From positions 28,223,062 to 28,287,061 of the forward strand of contig NC_065885.2 of the NCBI RefSeq assembly GCF_932274485.2: a stretch of 64,000 bases of DNA, in the 5' to 3' direction. Below are positions 11,085-23,610 of this stretch, piece by piece. Position 1 is the first letter of the stretch; the number at the start of each line of letters is the position of its first letter. The notes beneath the pieces are model-generated. The model saw only the letters and a list, made by a program, of their open reading frames with translations, had not been told where the DNA came from and did no database searches. This DNA is from Patella vulgata (lineage: Eukaryota > Mollusca > Gastropoda > Patellidae). Position numbers and translations under genes: made by a program.

Positions 11085-11312
11085 CTAGATAATTAGAAAT
11101 GAATATATTGAAAATTTCATTCAAATCATTTTATTTTGATTATCATTTTCTTGATTATCATGTACCATTATCATGATAATAAACAAAGTCTCGATTGTCC
11201 ATTTCAACGTTAACCGATTATATGGAGCGGATGGTCTAATCAATTTAATATCGCAGTCATCCGATGTTCTAGAGAATTGATTATAGTCTTGGCATGTGAA
11301 TAAATGTCTATA
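11085..11312 (+). repeat. R1 interspersed repeat, copy B (partial, diverged)
   Basis: Same order as copy A: 'GAAAATTTCATTCAAAT', 'GTCTCGATTGTCCA', 'TAACCGATTATATGGAGCGG', 'TTATAGTCTTGGCATG'. Both ends are missing and the middle is more diverged than copies A and C. Confidence 0.55.
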
Positions 11313-14048
11313 TAACATTAAGCACGTGCTCCCCTTGCCCCCACCCCGCCTGCTAGCTACGGGTCTGAATAGCCTTAGCTCAAGGGCCAGATTAAATCAA
11401 TATTAAATATTATGTTGTGTATCATGTTTGTGCCAAATAAATGTATCTACCATATAGACATACACATAGCAGTTGTGCTTGTGTGACGGGCAATGACCAG
11501 AATAAACACCCTTTTCACTCTTGATGCTAAGATCATTTTAACTTTATACAAAGAAGGTTAATGTTTTTAAAAATAGTGAAATCGGTGTTTAAAAAAAACA
11601 AATTAGACAACACATTTCCCTGTTTCCCTGGTTATAATATATATTAGATAGCGAAACATTCAAATGAGGACTAATGGGATAAATGCAAGGAGTATTGATA
11701 CCCACAACAACTAAATAAATACATGGAAATTATGGATTAAACTGCAATGAATATTAATGACTGTTATACTCATGTCATTTCATGAATATTATGCTGACAT
11801 TTCGGGTAGATGTAAACTTCTCTGTTCGTAGTGGCCCGTCTAGTGTAACTTCAAATTGTTCCAGAGGTCTGTGTTGTAACAGTTCCTATTAAAGATACAT
11901 TGTCGTGTGGGCATCGTTTACGTTATATATGAATAATAGGACACGTGTTGTTTAATAACCCAACTACTATAACGTATTAAAATGGTACTTGACATTTCTT
12001 CAACGATCTTATAAGAATATCATTGAGTAAACTTTGATTTTGCCAACCTTTCGTCCACAGTATACAATAATCAAATATTGGTTTGTTGGTTTTGTGGGGT
12101 CTTCGCCAAAATACACACAGGGATAATGCTACTGACGTATATGATCGTATGTCACAGAATAAGGAACTTACGTTCAATTTACTTTGTATTTGGTGAGATA
12201 TTTACTGATGAAATTGACAGTTCACGACTGTCATATAACTTAATTCACGATCTTTCCCATTTCACCTATATCTTTAATTGTAAGACAATTATTTATCAGC
12301 CTTGCGTCTACATGGAAGTAATCTATACATGTATCCAATGATACGTATAAGTCATAAAATGCATGATTAAATTATAAGATAATTGGAATCAACTTCTGAC
12401 AGTTACTTCTAGTTTATAACTAGTTAAGTGCGGACTGTTATAAATGTATAGTCATGGGGACAACCCATCAACAAATCTGGTTCGATAATGAATACTCATA
12501 TGCAAACCGCATCCTAATTACAGAAACCTCTCTATTGGCAAGATTTAAAGAGTTACCAAAAATCAAATCAGTAGGGCTCTTCATTATTGTAAAGGCAGCT
12601 TTGGTTAACATTCCTGTGAAATTACTATCGTTTCACGTACTTGTAAACTGGATAGGACCTAAATAACAGTATTGTTCCGATAGTCTCAGCTGCGTTTTGT
12701 CAAGCTATTTCTTCCAGAACCAGAGATTCTATTCTTTGCTCTACTGTGGCTCATTATTATAAGATTCTGATTGACAGATTCACTTACAAGTAAAAACTCC
12801 AAGGGGATCCGCCGTAAACATTCTTCGTTTTTATTTTTTCAATGAAGCTAATTCTGTTTAATTTAGATTAAAATAAAGTGTTGAATTGGGTTGATCTGAT
12901 GTGTTAGTGATGGTATTATACGATTACATAATTTATATTTAGATGAATTAAACATTCATTTTTCTCTTATATTAACATTGGCTTTATCAATAGGCGTACA
13001 AATGTCATAAAAAACAATGAAATCGAAAATCTTGTTTTTGACTCAAATCAAAGCGCTCTGATACAACTGTTGGTGAAATAAAATACAAACACTAGTGAAA
13101 TAATAATTCTTTTCAGTGATGGTTGATATATCGACCACTAGAAAAAAGAACTGTTTCACATAGGGTTTGGATCCCATTTCTTCTAACTGATCTCTATTCA
13201 TAATATGACTTTTACCTTTATATGCGGGAATTATATCAATACTGACCAGAAGAGCGCGTCACATTTGCACCCATAATAAAATTCATGAGAAATTAAGAAA
13301 CGTCACTGGTTCCCTAATTTGATACAATAACTACCCATTAAAATTTGTCAAGAAAATTATCAGTAGCACTATTGACAGACTAAATAAAGCCCTCGATGTT
13401 ACCATTAAAGTTAAAGCCAAAGTTCGTTTCAACATCCATTTATAGGTCCAACAAGTCATAAGATAAAAAAGTTATTAACTTACTTAAATTTAGGTGTAAC
13501 CTTTAGTCGTGCAGTATCATAAAAATCGCAGATCATCGCCAACTGAAACACCAAATGTGGATCCTAAAGATATAGTGTACATAATCAATGTATTTGTAAA
13601 TACACGTATTTATGGAAAACATGCCGCTCGTTATCTATGAGATTTAAAGAACGTAAACTAGCAACTAGACGCATGAAAGCCTATAAATCTGCAAAAGTCG
13701 AACACATCACTGGAAATCCTACCCACAACAAAGAATGTTTTGACTAGAAATATTCATGTATGGAAAAAAGGCGTATTGCGGGAAGCTTTACATATCCGAC
13801 GACATAACCTAAAATGAACAAAAACAATGACCGGGCTATATCAAATGTATCATTTGACCTGTACTATATTATAATAAATAAATGTTGAAAATATGTTAAA
13901 TGAGTTATGCTTATGGTTAGCGGTATGTATTATTTAATTTTGAGTTTATGATTACAAGGAAGTCAGTGGTGGAGGTGTCACCCTTATTAATTGTGTGGAC
14001 TGCTAGTTAGATTAGTTAGTTACCGGATTATTAAGATATGTTAAAAAA
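11313..14048. other. Non-coding DNA
   Basis: No gene is supported. Open frames of 60-90 codons on both strands at 11977-12666 overlap one another and show no domain, so they are taken as chance. No SINE or TIR landmark was found. Confidence 0.45.
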
Positions 14049-14412
14049 ATAAAATGAAATGAAATGGGGTTTAACGTTCTACTGTTCTGCTCCGAACTGG
14101 GCTAATGAAGACGGGCATACGCCACACAGTATGCTATGAGGGAAATTTTGTCCGGAAAGCGGCCCTACGGCCTATTTTTATATCGAATTCCAACTGACAT
14201 GGGATCTTTTACGTCCACGCCAACGTGTACACGGGACCTCGGTTTTTCGCCCCATCCAAACAACTATACGTTGTCCCTTGTCAGGCCCCGGATCCTGCAC
14301 CACTGACAAGAAGGAATCACGTTGGAAAATCCCGATGAACTTTCCCGGCCAACACGAGACCTCCAGGTTAGCGAGTCAACGTCTTACTCACTGGACCACT
14401 GTTGCTCCCGTG
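14049..14412 (-). mobile_element. SINE-A, nearly full length
   Basis: The best SINE-A copy of the window. On the minus strand it starts near 14412 with a tRNA-like head ('CAGTGGTCCAGTGAGTAAGACG', A-box-like) and runs through a conserved centre ('GTCCCGTGTACACGTTGGCG', 'TAAAAGATCCCATGTCAGTT') and the block 'CCTCATAGCATACTGTGTGG..GCCCGTCTTCATTAGCCC'. It ends GTAGAACGTTAAACCCCATT then (TTTCA)n. The B box is degenerate here but clearer in the 21.1 kb copy (GGATCAATCCC). Such elements are pol III transcribed and mobilised by a partner LINE. Confidence 0.85.
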
Positions 14413-15204
14413 TTATTAAAAAAAAGAAATAGCTTAGTTAATTATGTAGTACGTTGTATTGACTGTATGATGTCATTATTGATCAAAGGTGTGTGTGTGT
14501 GGGGGGGGGGGGGGGGTGTCTAGAGTGTCGCACTTCAAGCTTTCACCGTTATATAGTCACATATTATTAATATTTGGTGGGATTAGTGATCGCTTTTATT
14601 TTTATCTTGATAAACACTTTCGGTCATTTTTATTCTCCACATTGGTAATAAGAGAAGAAACATTAACTAATGATCACCAAAGCAATCTGTAATGCTATCA
14701 TTCAAAACAGTCGTAGTAATCGCAGAATTGAATACAACGGAGAGGTCGCCGCCAAACACACTATACCAAAACGCTAAGGACATGCCAAGGCATGGACAGT
14801 TGTTTCTTTGTTTTTATTTTTTGAAAAAAGTGTATGTATTCTACTAAGGATTGGTACTAGATTCCTGGTATTCTTGGTGAAAGGTTTGGGATCAACCCTT
14901 CGTGAAAGAATTATGTCACTGTAACATCCGCTTCCATAATATAAATGTTTGGTAACATCACAGCTTTAGTCCCCATGGATAAATTGCTCTCTAGCATTTA
15001 AATACTATTTAGAACGCCTTTTTATATAAGATTGTCAGAACAGATGTCAGTGTGCGATTTGTCTATCTGAGATTGGCACACCAATGTGATTCTTTCTTTA
15101 ATCATAGAAATTGTCTGAAATATCCAATTAATGTTAACCTATGATGTTTTGATCTCATCTCTGTATTAAGTGTAGAACAATATAAACGTCTAGATTTAAA
15201 CGAA
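14413..15204. other. Non-coding DNA with a G homopolymer
   Basis: A GT run followed by about 17 consecutive G (14501-14517). Frames that cross it (translating to poly-Gly) are artefacts of the homopolymer. Nothing else is recognised. Confidence 0.5.
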
Positions 15205-15609
15205 GTTAAACATACATTATGCAAGAGCTATATCTGTCTATTGCAGGTCTTTCTTTAGGCCTGAAATGTTATCTAAATTATTAATTAGACATTAATTAAC
15301 CTATCCAGACCATGCATAATGAACTCTAGATGGAATCCCTAGTCTGCAATTTTTAGTGGATTATGAGCCAATTTACTGCATAACTTAACGATTTAACGAT
15401 TAATTGGATAATCGAGACTATGCTGTTTATCGCACTGACTTTAGTAATGATGATCGAGGCTAGGCGGAAATTTCAATCGCTTAGTTCTGGGTTCATAGTA
15501 GATCAATTTGAATGAAATTTTCAGCAAATTGCCATTACATTATCTAGTTTTTAACTATTATAGTGATAACTGTCAACTCGTTATCGAATCTCCCATAAAG
15601 TATCTTTAA
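15205..15609 (-). repeat. R1 interspersed repeat, copy C
   Basis: Full-length inverse of copy A. On the plus strand it opens near 'AGTTAAACATACATTATGCA' and closes with 'CTCCCATAAAGTATCTTTAA'; the same blocks appear in reverse order. Copies A and C define the repeat ends at about 405-418 bp. Confidence 0.7.
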
Positions 15610-17521
15610 TTTTCCCGCCGTGGTTTCACCTTGGCAGTACTACGGGAAGGTGGGTTGGTAAAGGAATAGCGTCTAGTCATTCGGATAACACCCTAGCTCG
15701 AGGTTCCGCAGCAGTTGGAATTCAAATATTATAGTTATCGTTTGCTTTCTTCCTGTTTTTAAACGGATGGTTTTGGATGCACGTGCAGCGCGCTGAACTT
15801 GGTGTTTGATACTGCTCTCTTGTGCGAATTAAGTATCAGATACGTTGCACCATGCGCAAGGAACGTATGCAAGTTTTTCCGTTTGGAAAATATTGATCCC
15901 GAGGCAGTTATTCTGTAATTGATGTGTTTAAACCATATTTGTGACATTTGCGGGTAACTGTGATGAGTTCAAGAAAGCTTTGTCCGAAAAGGTTGTATTG
16001 TAAGGTTTGAATTATAAGCTTGCTACAGTCATGTTGTCATGCTTTAAGGCAATCAAGATATAGACCTTGTTTTTCGTCAGCTTTGTACATCGAAATTGTC
16101 TATTTCAGTTTGTATCTCAACCGAAAGGTAAGGACTCTAAATCGGACCCTGTTCGCCATAAATCTCAGTCAAGACACTACCCGGTGAGCTATTGTGTCCT
16201 ATCGATCAATCAAATTACATGTGTATAGACATACGGGCAGATCTCCTTAATTCATGTATGTTTACTTCCCGATGCTCCTGCTTCAAAATCATGACTATTC
16301 ACCAAGCCTGACAGAAAATGAAATTCATGGGGAAACGGGAGAACTGCTTTAATAGAGGCACTCTGTACATTCGTCATCATGAGAACAGGGGATGCAATTA
16401 CTAGTCTTAATCCATACAGGTGCAGACTAGTAACCCCCCGCCTCACCATTGACTCTAACGTTCAATCTGTGTCATTTCTTTGCCTATAAAATTACTCTAA
16501 CATTCCGACCACCTTAATCTTTATAACAACAAAGATCCCAAGATGCCACGATCATCTAATAAAAATATTGAGCGGTTTGACATTTTAGATTTTTTTATCT
16601 ATGCCTGACTGGTCAAAGGAAACTATAGACGGGGACCTCATTTCAGTAGATTGCTTCTTCGATTTAAGTATGTTTAGTTCCTGATCCTGCCGGCGTAAAA
16701 TCATGAATATTTATCAAATGTAAATTCAAACAGTCGTCTTCCAATCTAGATAACATTTTCAAGAATATTAGAGAGAAATAAGGAATTGATGTAAAAAGAA
16801 ATAGACATCATAAAGTAACTTTTCGGAATCTTTCTGAAAAATACCATGAAAACTGCGACCTCTACCATGCTAAAAAGTCTTCAATAACGGGGCATAACGC
16901 TTAAAATGTTAATCCGATTTTGCCAAAAAGAAAATATAATTCTTGTTTTGTCTAATTGTAGTTTGCAAGTAATTCCCATAGCTCTAAATGACCCATCCAG
17001 CATTTTTCGTCAGAATTGGGCAACGAAATCATCGGTTTCTAATTCGAAAGGAAAGGGCCCTAAATGTACGGTGTTGTAATTTTCAGACCCTATGATGTGG
17101 CTATCATTGCAATGGAAGTAGTTTCAAGCGGTTTTGTGACCTGAAGAGTTGAAGTCTTTAATGAATGCCAATAAAGCCACCTTAGTCTAATACAGATATT
17201 TTTAGCAAACAATATCTGTAGATAAACATACAGATTGGTTGATTTAATGGATGACCTAATTATCATCTTAAATGAAACACTATATTGAACCTATTTTTAG
17301 ACAGAATTCCATACATCATTCAGATTCTTTTGATACAGATCTTCTCACTGCATTAAAAAGACATGGTTTCGTAATAGACGGTGGATTAAAGGTTCTTTAT
17401 ATAGAGTATATCTAGAGAGAGATAAAATGACGATGATATTACATTTCAACAAAGAATGTATGATAAATGTTGACATTAGCAAATAAATCTTCAAATATAT
17501 ATGTGAACTAGAACGGAAGAC
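15610..17521. other. Non-coding DNA
   Basis: No gene recognised. The GC-richer stretch at 15615-15715 could be an old repeat. The minus-strand frame at 16252-16449 (65 codons) has no domain. Confidence 0.4.
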
Positions 17522-17554
17522 ACACCATCTCAAACAATCATTTCCGGGTCGTTC

Positions 17555-17629
17555 ATGGCAGCAAGTAATGGAGGATATGTTGTATTGACAACGGACACAT
17601 TAGCCGCTAAAATAAAGATACTTTATAGA
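17555..17629 (+). CDS. Candidate first coding exon of an unidentified gene (weak)
   Basis: ATGGCAGCAAGTAATGGAGG opens a 25-codon stretch (MAASNGGYVVLTTDTLAAKI, then KILYR) that ends at AGA|GTAAATGAG, a usable 5' splice site in phase 0. Just upstream, CATTTCCGGGT holds an ETS-type core (minus strand ACCCGGAAAT) of the kind common in TATA-less housekeeping promoters, and the amino-acid composition looks protein-like. No matching downstream exon was found: the nearest good acceptor, before 17871, has the wrong phase. The family is not recognised. Chance remains a real alternative. Confidence 0.22.
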
Positions 17630-18249
17630 GTAAATGAGTTCGTGGTTTTCCATTTTCTTTTATTTGTTTTGTGTATGTGGTCCTTGCTTTTACCGTTGTC
17701 TATAAAGCTGCATCCAGTTCCATCTTTACAGTGCCGAATTTTTAGCTGCATTAAGTTCTTATAGCACCAATATAGGCTGCCTACCATTAGATTTGAATAG
17801 TCTGGCACTGTCAAGAATATTCCGTCTCACTTCATAATATTTACGTGACGTGAAAATAATTAAATTCAGGTGTAAACTAGTTGCCACTTCCAGTAGCACT
17901 CAGTGTAATAATAAAATAAAACCAAGTACGAACAATCCAAACCATAAGACAGAATTCGAAGTCCTAAAAAAACGTTATAGGCAAAATAGTGTATTAAATC
18001 AAAATAGTGTAATCAGCAAATGGACTGCTCCTCGTGTACAAAATACACAACAAACAGTGGTAACAGGTGTCCGGAAGAGTAAGCTTACCCTGCCTGGCGC
18101 CACACCCGCCATAGCTGCATCCAAACTATTAGGCGAAATGTCGGTAAAATAGCGTGATTGGCCAATGAACTATCGGTATGCAAAATGCACGCGATGAACT
18201 GTGTTAACGATGTAGTAGACATTATCAGGGAGATAGTAATAGTATACGT

Positions 18250-19880
18250 GTCAATTAAATATATCTAGAATAATAGCCGAGAGAGACACGTTATATTTAC
18301 CAATCAAATCAAACTTTTTAAAGGTTTTAATAAGTTTAGTGCGCAAGTATCCTTGTAGTTGAAGCTTAGATGACAAATGCCTCGATCTACTTAAAAAATC
18401 AGAATAAAAGGAACAAGCTCTCGCGTAACGAATTAGCTGAGACACAAACACTCAATAAGCTGGTGATGTTGGAATGTTACTACTAATAAATGGAAAGTTA
18501 ACAATCGGAAAGTCAAAGTCATCACGTTTATCGTACAATTTAACACTCAGTTTATGGCAATTGTCAAAATCGACACGCAGATCCAAGTAGGAAGCGAATT
18601 TGTGACTGTCAGTGGTGTTTTTAATTTCGAGATCATCAGGATATATGAATTCTACATAATCACTAAATTAAGGATTATTAAGTGATAAAACGTCATTGAT
18701 ATATGGATAAGTGAAATAAAAAAGTCTGACTGATCGTTTATTAGTTTTTACGAGCGTCTGTATGTTATCGGCTTCGTACGAATAGAGAAACAGATCAGCA
18801 AGCAAAGGTGCACAGTTGGTGCCCATGGGGATGCCGACCACTTGCTGATATATTTCCCCTCCAAATTCAACAAAGATGTTATCAATTAAAAAATCCAACA
18901 TCTGAATAATCTTGATGGCCGTGAATTTGTTTTTGGAATCACTGTGATTCTTAACGAAATATGTAGAATTGTAATTTACAACTAAATATTGATATCTAGC
19001 AGTACCTGATTTAGACGAAAAGACACTGTGAATAATATCTTTCAACCGGGCTTTTAATTTATTATGGGGAATTTTAGTGTACAGAGTAGAAAAGTCAAAC
19101 GTTTGAATAGATGAGACTGAAGCAAGGGATCTAGATTGCAAACCATTAAGTAATTCTTTGGAATTTTTCAATATCCACATTTGATTTATACCACGAGAGT
19201 ATATTTTGTCACAGTATTTTTGAATACCCTCTTTAACAGCCGTTAGTATAGATGTCAATACTTTTGAAAGTGGTTTTGTGGAACAACGGGATGAACCTGC
19301 TATGAAACGTTGCTTGTAGGGATTTTTATGTAGCTTAGGTATCCAATATAACAAGGGCAAATCTGTATAGGTATCTCCACACGGAGTACCAAATGAAGTG
19401 AGTACAGATTTGTGATTGGATATAATTTCATCCTTACTAAGAGTAGATCGTTTATATGTAGCACTGTCGATTGGTTTCCCGAAATTAAGTTCTTTGAACA
19501 GAAAGTCAAAATAATGTCGTTTACATATAAACACTATGTTATTGGACTCCTTGTCAGCCGGAACAATGACATACTTGTCATGCAAGGCATTGAGATTTTC
19601 AACAATGCTAACATCATTGAAAATAGACTTAGGCCTAGTGTCAACTGACAAACGTTGCATGTATATTCTTCGTTTAAGTAAACGACTGATAGACTTAGTC
19701 CAATCAGAGAGGGTATCCGAGATAACATCTTCCCTCTTGGCCCATGATCTAGCGTAGTCCTCTACGGCATCCATAATAAGTTTGAAATTTTGATCCCATG
19801 AAAATGGTTGCGGTTCCCGGTATTTGGGTCCTTTGGACAAAATTTCACGTAGCTTATTATTCTCGACTATTTTCAAATAA
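18250..19880 (-). mobile_element. Penelope-like element reverse transcriptase, broken copy
   Basis: A minus-strand frame of about 400 codons shows Penelope-like RT landmarks in order: 'LLYWIPKLHKNPYKQRFIAG', 'TFDFSTLYTKIPHNKL', 'VGIPMGTNCAPLLADLFLYS', then the palm region. The C-terminal part follows in other frames down to about 18251 ('FVSQLIRYARACSFYSDFLS'), which is typical of the end of these RTs. No GIY-YIG endonuclease was found beside it. Such RTs copy RNA into DNA and are non-LTR retroelements found widely in molluscs and cnidarians. The copy is broken, with a few breaks, and is cut off at its 5' end next to the fold-back repeat that begins at 19.89 kb. Confidence 0.8.
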
Positions 19881-21129
19881 CAATAGTTTACACCCGTGGG
19901 TGTAGATTAAGCATTACCCCTCATAGTGGGGCGGTTAAGCAAAAAATCGTTCACTTTGGGTTAAAAGCATGAAACTTGGCACATAGATGGCATCAACCCT
20001 ACTGATTATTTTGGGATGTGGATCGACCTCAGCAGCTCCCCCTGGTGGTCGTTACGGTCATCTTTTCCAAAATGGCCGCCTATCCATTGAAATACATATA
20101 ACTAGGGGTGTCACAATAAGACATTTTTTTACAAATCATTTCAGGCCAGCAATTTCCAGAGGCGAAATTGCTAGTTGAACACGATTTTTGAAAAAAGATT
20201 TATCTATGACGTCATTTTCGGATGGGGTTTGTCTGATTTCAAAAATAGCCGCCAAAATTTGAAGAAAAATGAATTTCCAGATAGGATGGGTGATTATCAC
20301 GCAATATATGGCTTGTAATATATCAAATATAAGGTTTTTGTTGTAATTGAACTGAAAAATAATCTGGCGGAAATTCAAAATATGGGCCAAAATATACCCA
20401 AAATGGCCGATTGGTCAGATTAAAGCCATTTCACTGTTTGATTTGGTTTGTAATATATAATTTAAAGGGTTTACAATGTCATTGAACTTAAAATTAATCT
20501 AAAGAAAAAAATAGTTTCCAAAACCCAAGAAGGCGGAAATTCAAAATGGCAACCAACATTTATTTAAAACGGCCGATTTGTCAGATAAAAGTCATTTCAC
20601 TCTTTGATATGGTTTGTAATATGTAATATAAAGGGTTTTCAAAGTAATTGAACTTATAATCTAAAAAAAAAGAGTTTCCAAAATCCAAGATGGCGGAAAT
20701 TCAAAATGGCGGTCAGAATTTTCCTAAAATGATCAAATTTTAAGATAATCGTTACTGAATTTGATAATTGTAGATTGTTTCAGAAAAAAAAGGGACAATC
20801 ATCAATCTTTCTTTTGGATTGGTTTATAATAGAAAAGTGTAATAGTTTTTGGAGGGCAACTGAAATTGACCGGACTCAGGAATCTACCTGTCAGTCAATT
20901 AACCATGTGCAGAACTTACCAGTAAGCTAATTAGAATTTCAAAGAATTTAACCTTAAGACACAATAAATGTAGTTAAATTGTTTTATGCATAAAAACATA
21001 TGAATGATGCTAATGATAATGTTAAGAATTGACACATTCTTTGGAAAAAATATCTGGTTATTCCGACCCTCCACCTCCACCCCATAACAATACAACGAGG
21101 CCAACTGAGGTATTTTTAATTTGACCTCC

Positions 21130-21420
21130 TTGGTCTTTGCACCGTTTTACCGGAGTGAATATTGTTATTCGTCAAGCAGTGTGCTATGAGGAAAATTGGT
21201 CCAGACAGTGTTGCTATGGCCTACTCTTATTTCGAATTCCAACTGTTTATGGTTCTTTTATGCGCACGTCAACATGTACATATAAACCTGGTTTCTTGAG
21301 AAGCACCCGTGCTGCACCCTGGAAAATCCTGAGGTACTTTCTTAGCAAACATAGGGATTGATCCCCGGACCTCGTTCTTGACGAATCTTACTCAGTGAAC
21401 CACTGTTTCGAACCATTTAT
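21130..21420 (-). mobile_element. SINE-A copy inside the fold-back loop
   Basis: The minus strand shows a tRNA-like head ('CAGTGGTTCACTGAGTAAGA' A box; 'GGGGATCAATCCC' B-box-like), the central 'CATAAACAGTTGGAATTCGA' and 'CCTCATAGCACACTG'. The terminal ACGTTAAACCCC tail is not clear, so the 3' end is lost or mutated. Confidence 0.75.
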
Positions 21421-21635
21421 GAATAAACAATAGATAAATTCGTAACAATTGGATATATATGCCTAATTGGTTTGCTGGAATAATATTAAATCTTGTTTAT
21501 GTGAGATCCAGTATAATAATTCCAGTTACCATCAAAATAACTACTACTCTTCGCTATTACAAGCCAATCCAAGAGGAAAATTCACAATTGTCCCTTTTTA
21601 TTTTTAAGCCATCATCTATCATCTTCAAAATTCAT

Positions 21636-22410
21636 TTTTATACGCCCACATTTTCATGTGGACGTATTATGCCGTCACGTATTATGCCGTCGCCCCTGTC
21701 CGTCCGGACGTCCGGACGTCCGTCCACAATTTGCATTATTCTTATCCGATTTTGACGAAACTTGAAATATAGGTTTATCTCCATAAGATCTCGGCTGCTT
21801 TCGATATTGGCATGTATCGGATCGAAACTTCATGGATTATGGCCCCTGTTTGTACGAAAAATCACGTTTTTAGCTTGTGGACCCTATAGAGGTCACAATT
21901 TTTATCCGATTTTGTTGAAACTTGAAATGTAGGTTTATAACCTAAAGATCTCGGTTCCTTTCGATATTCGCGCATATCGGACCTTAACTTCCTGAATTAT
22001 GGCCCCTGATTGTACGAAAAATCGCGTTTTTAGCTTGTGGACCCTATAGAGGTCATAATTTTGATCCGATTAAAAAAAAACCTATTATTATATCACCGTT
22101 ACACCCTAAGGACGACTGAGTTCGAATTTCGTGAAAATCGGATCAAAAATGGCGGACAAAATGGTCGCCGTTCGTTCTCAAATAGCGTAAAAATATGGTA
22201 TATCAAGGTTGTGGACCCTATAGAGATAGCAATTTTTATCCGATTTTGTTGAAACTTGAAATGTAAGTTTATAACACAAAGATCTCAGTTCCTTGCGATA
22301 TTCCACATATCGAATTGTAATTTCCTGAATTATGGCCCTTGATTGTAGGAAAAATCACTTTCTTGTTAGCTTGTTCTCTATCCGTCTCTCGAAAATGTGG
22401 GCGTATCCTG
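21636..22410 (+). mobile_element. GCCCAC element, copy 1 (15-bp TIRs)
   Basis: The ends are exact 15-bp inverted repeats: TACGCCCACATTTTC near 21640 and GAAAATGTGGGCGTA near 22390. The interior is a ladder of related ~150-bp modules ('CACAATTTTTATCCGATTTTG', 'TTGAAATGTAGGTTTATAAC', 'AGATCTCGGTTCCTTTCGAT', 'GAATTATGGCCCCTGATTGT', 'ACGAAAAATC.CGTTTTTAGC'). The same structure recurs at 40.9, 54.1 and, inverted and worn, 28.1-29.4 kb. No ORF, so it is non-autonomous. Confidence 0.8.
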
Positions 22411-22999
22411 CCTATTACTAGCCATATCAAACTTTAAAATGACGATTATCCGAAAAATCAACCATTTTAGGGAAATTCTGGCCGCCATTTTGAATTTCCG
22501 CCATCTTGGATTTTGGAAACTCTATATATTTTGATTAATTTTAAGTTCAGTGACACTGAAAACACTTTAAATTACATATTATAAACCATATCAAAGAGTG
22601 AAATGAACTTGAAAAATTATTTCCAATATTTATTTATTTTTAAGTTTAAACAAAATATGCTTTTAATTTATTTTGATAGTGCTGTTTGATGTAATTGATT
22701 ATATCTTATGTTTTTGCATCCGCTTGCTCGGTTGACCTTAGAGCAATACATTTAGACACCTAGATCATGGTTCTACAATGTATACCTCTAAAGATATATA
22801 TGTATTTCAATAATTTGGCGGCCTTTTTGAGAAAAATCGCCGTAACGACCACCAGGGGGAGTGCTGGGGTGGATCCACATCCCAAAATATTTAGTAGGGT
22901 TGATGCCATATTCATGCTTTTAACCCAAAATGCACGATTCTACCAAAATTTCTTCCTTAACCGCCCCACTATCAAGGATGTTTTGTAAATTACAATTCC

Positions 23000-23610
23000 A
23001 TATTAATTATTACACCAACGCGGGTGTAATTTGTTTTGTTGGATATTTATTTCAAGCCAACGACTTCTAAGTTCAGAAAACGTCTTTAAGTGTATACAAG
23101 CTAAATTAATCTATACTCTACTCGTTATGAGTAAACAATCTAAATGTTTCCCTAAAATAATTACACCTGTTGGTGTAAATGCAATAAAATGCTTGTAGAG
23201 GGGTAGCTCATCCCAAACACCCTTTAGCGGCTACAATAATTACACCTACCCTGGTGTTCAGTAATCATGAATATCGATTACACTTTTACAACCCAATAAA
23301 CGCTGTAAAATTAACGCTGTTCTAGGATTTATTATTCCCCAATAATAGTTACACCCTTTGGTGTACATGCAGTATAACACTGGTAGTGGTTAGTTTATCC
23401 AAAACACCCCATAATTACACCTATTCATTTTTATCAGTAGTCACGAATATCGGTTACACTTGTTAGGTGTAGTTCTTTTAGTTGGGTAGCCTTGGAAAGG
23501 TATTACTTCTAAAGAAACGCTAGCTATGGTGTAAAGTTTACAATTAATTAACACTGCTTATAGTTTTTAATTACACCCATTTTTAACAGTGTATCAAATA
23601 TATTTCTTTA
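23000..23610. repeat. Array of TTACACC/GGTGTAA hairpins, ~180-bp units
   Basis: Short hairpins of the type TTACACC-(3-6)-GGTGTAA occur near 23012, 23161, 23239 and 23348. Longer shared blocks ('TAGTTTATCCAAAACACCC' / 'TAGCTCATCCCAAACACCC', 'TCAGTA.TCA(C)GAATATCG(A/G)TTACACTT') repeat at roughly 180-bp spacing. The array abuts the right tip of the fold-back element, whose ends carry the same hairpin, so the two are probably related. Confidence 0.6.

Larger units (their letters stand above)
19886..23035. repeat. ~3.1-kb fold-back element with nested insertions
   Basis: The two sides are inverted copies. Left 19915-20110 ('TAGTGGGGCGGTTAAG', 'GGGTTAAAAGCATGAA', 'GGCATCAACCCTACT', 'CCCCCTGGTGGTCGTTACGG') is mirrored at 22790-22985. 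A second block, 20440-20770 ('TTTGATATGGTTTGTAATAT', 'CCAAGATGGCGGAAATTC'), is mirrored at 22430-22620. Both tips carry TTACACC-N-GGTGTAA hairpins (19890-19906; 23011-23030). The left block is itself roughly duplicated (20440-20570 and 20580-20740). The loop holds a SINE-A and a GCCCAC-type element, both younger insertions or captured pieces. No ORF is recognised, so it is a non-autonomous fold-back DNA element. Confidence 0.75.

Noticed and set aside
14278-14692. Frames translating to poly-Gly or crossing a SINE
   Set aside because: They result from the G homopolymer and SINE-A sequence, not genes.
17850-18152. 100-codon plus-strand frame possibly spliced to the 17.55 kb candidate exon
   Set aside because: The acceptor before it has a phase that does not match the candidate donor, and no family resemblance is visible.
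23000-23610. Possible CRISPR-like array
   Set aside because: Eukaryotic context, hairpins of unequal spacing and non-identical repeats; no cas genes.
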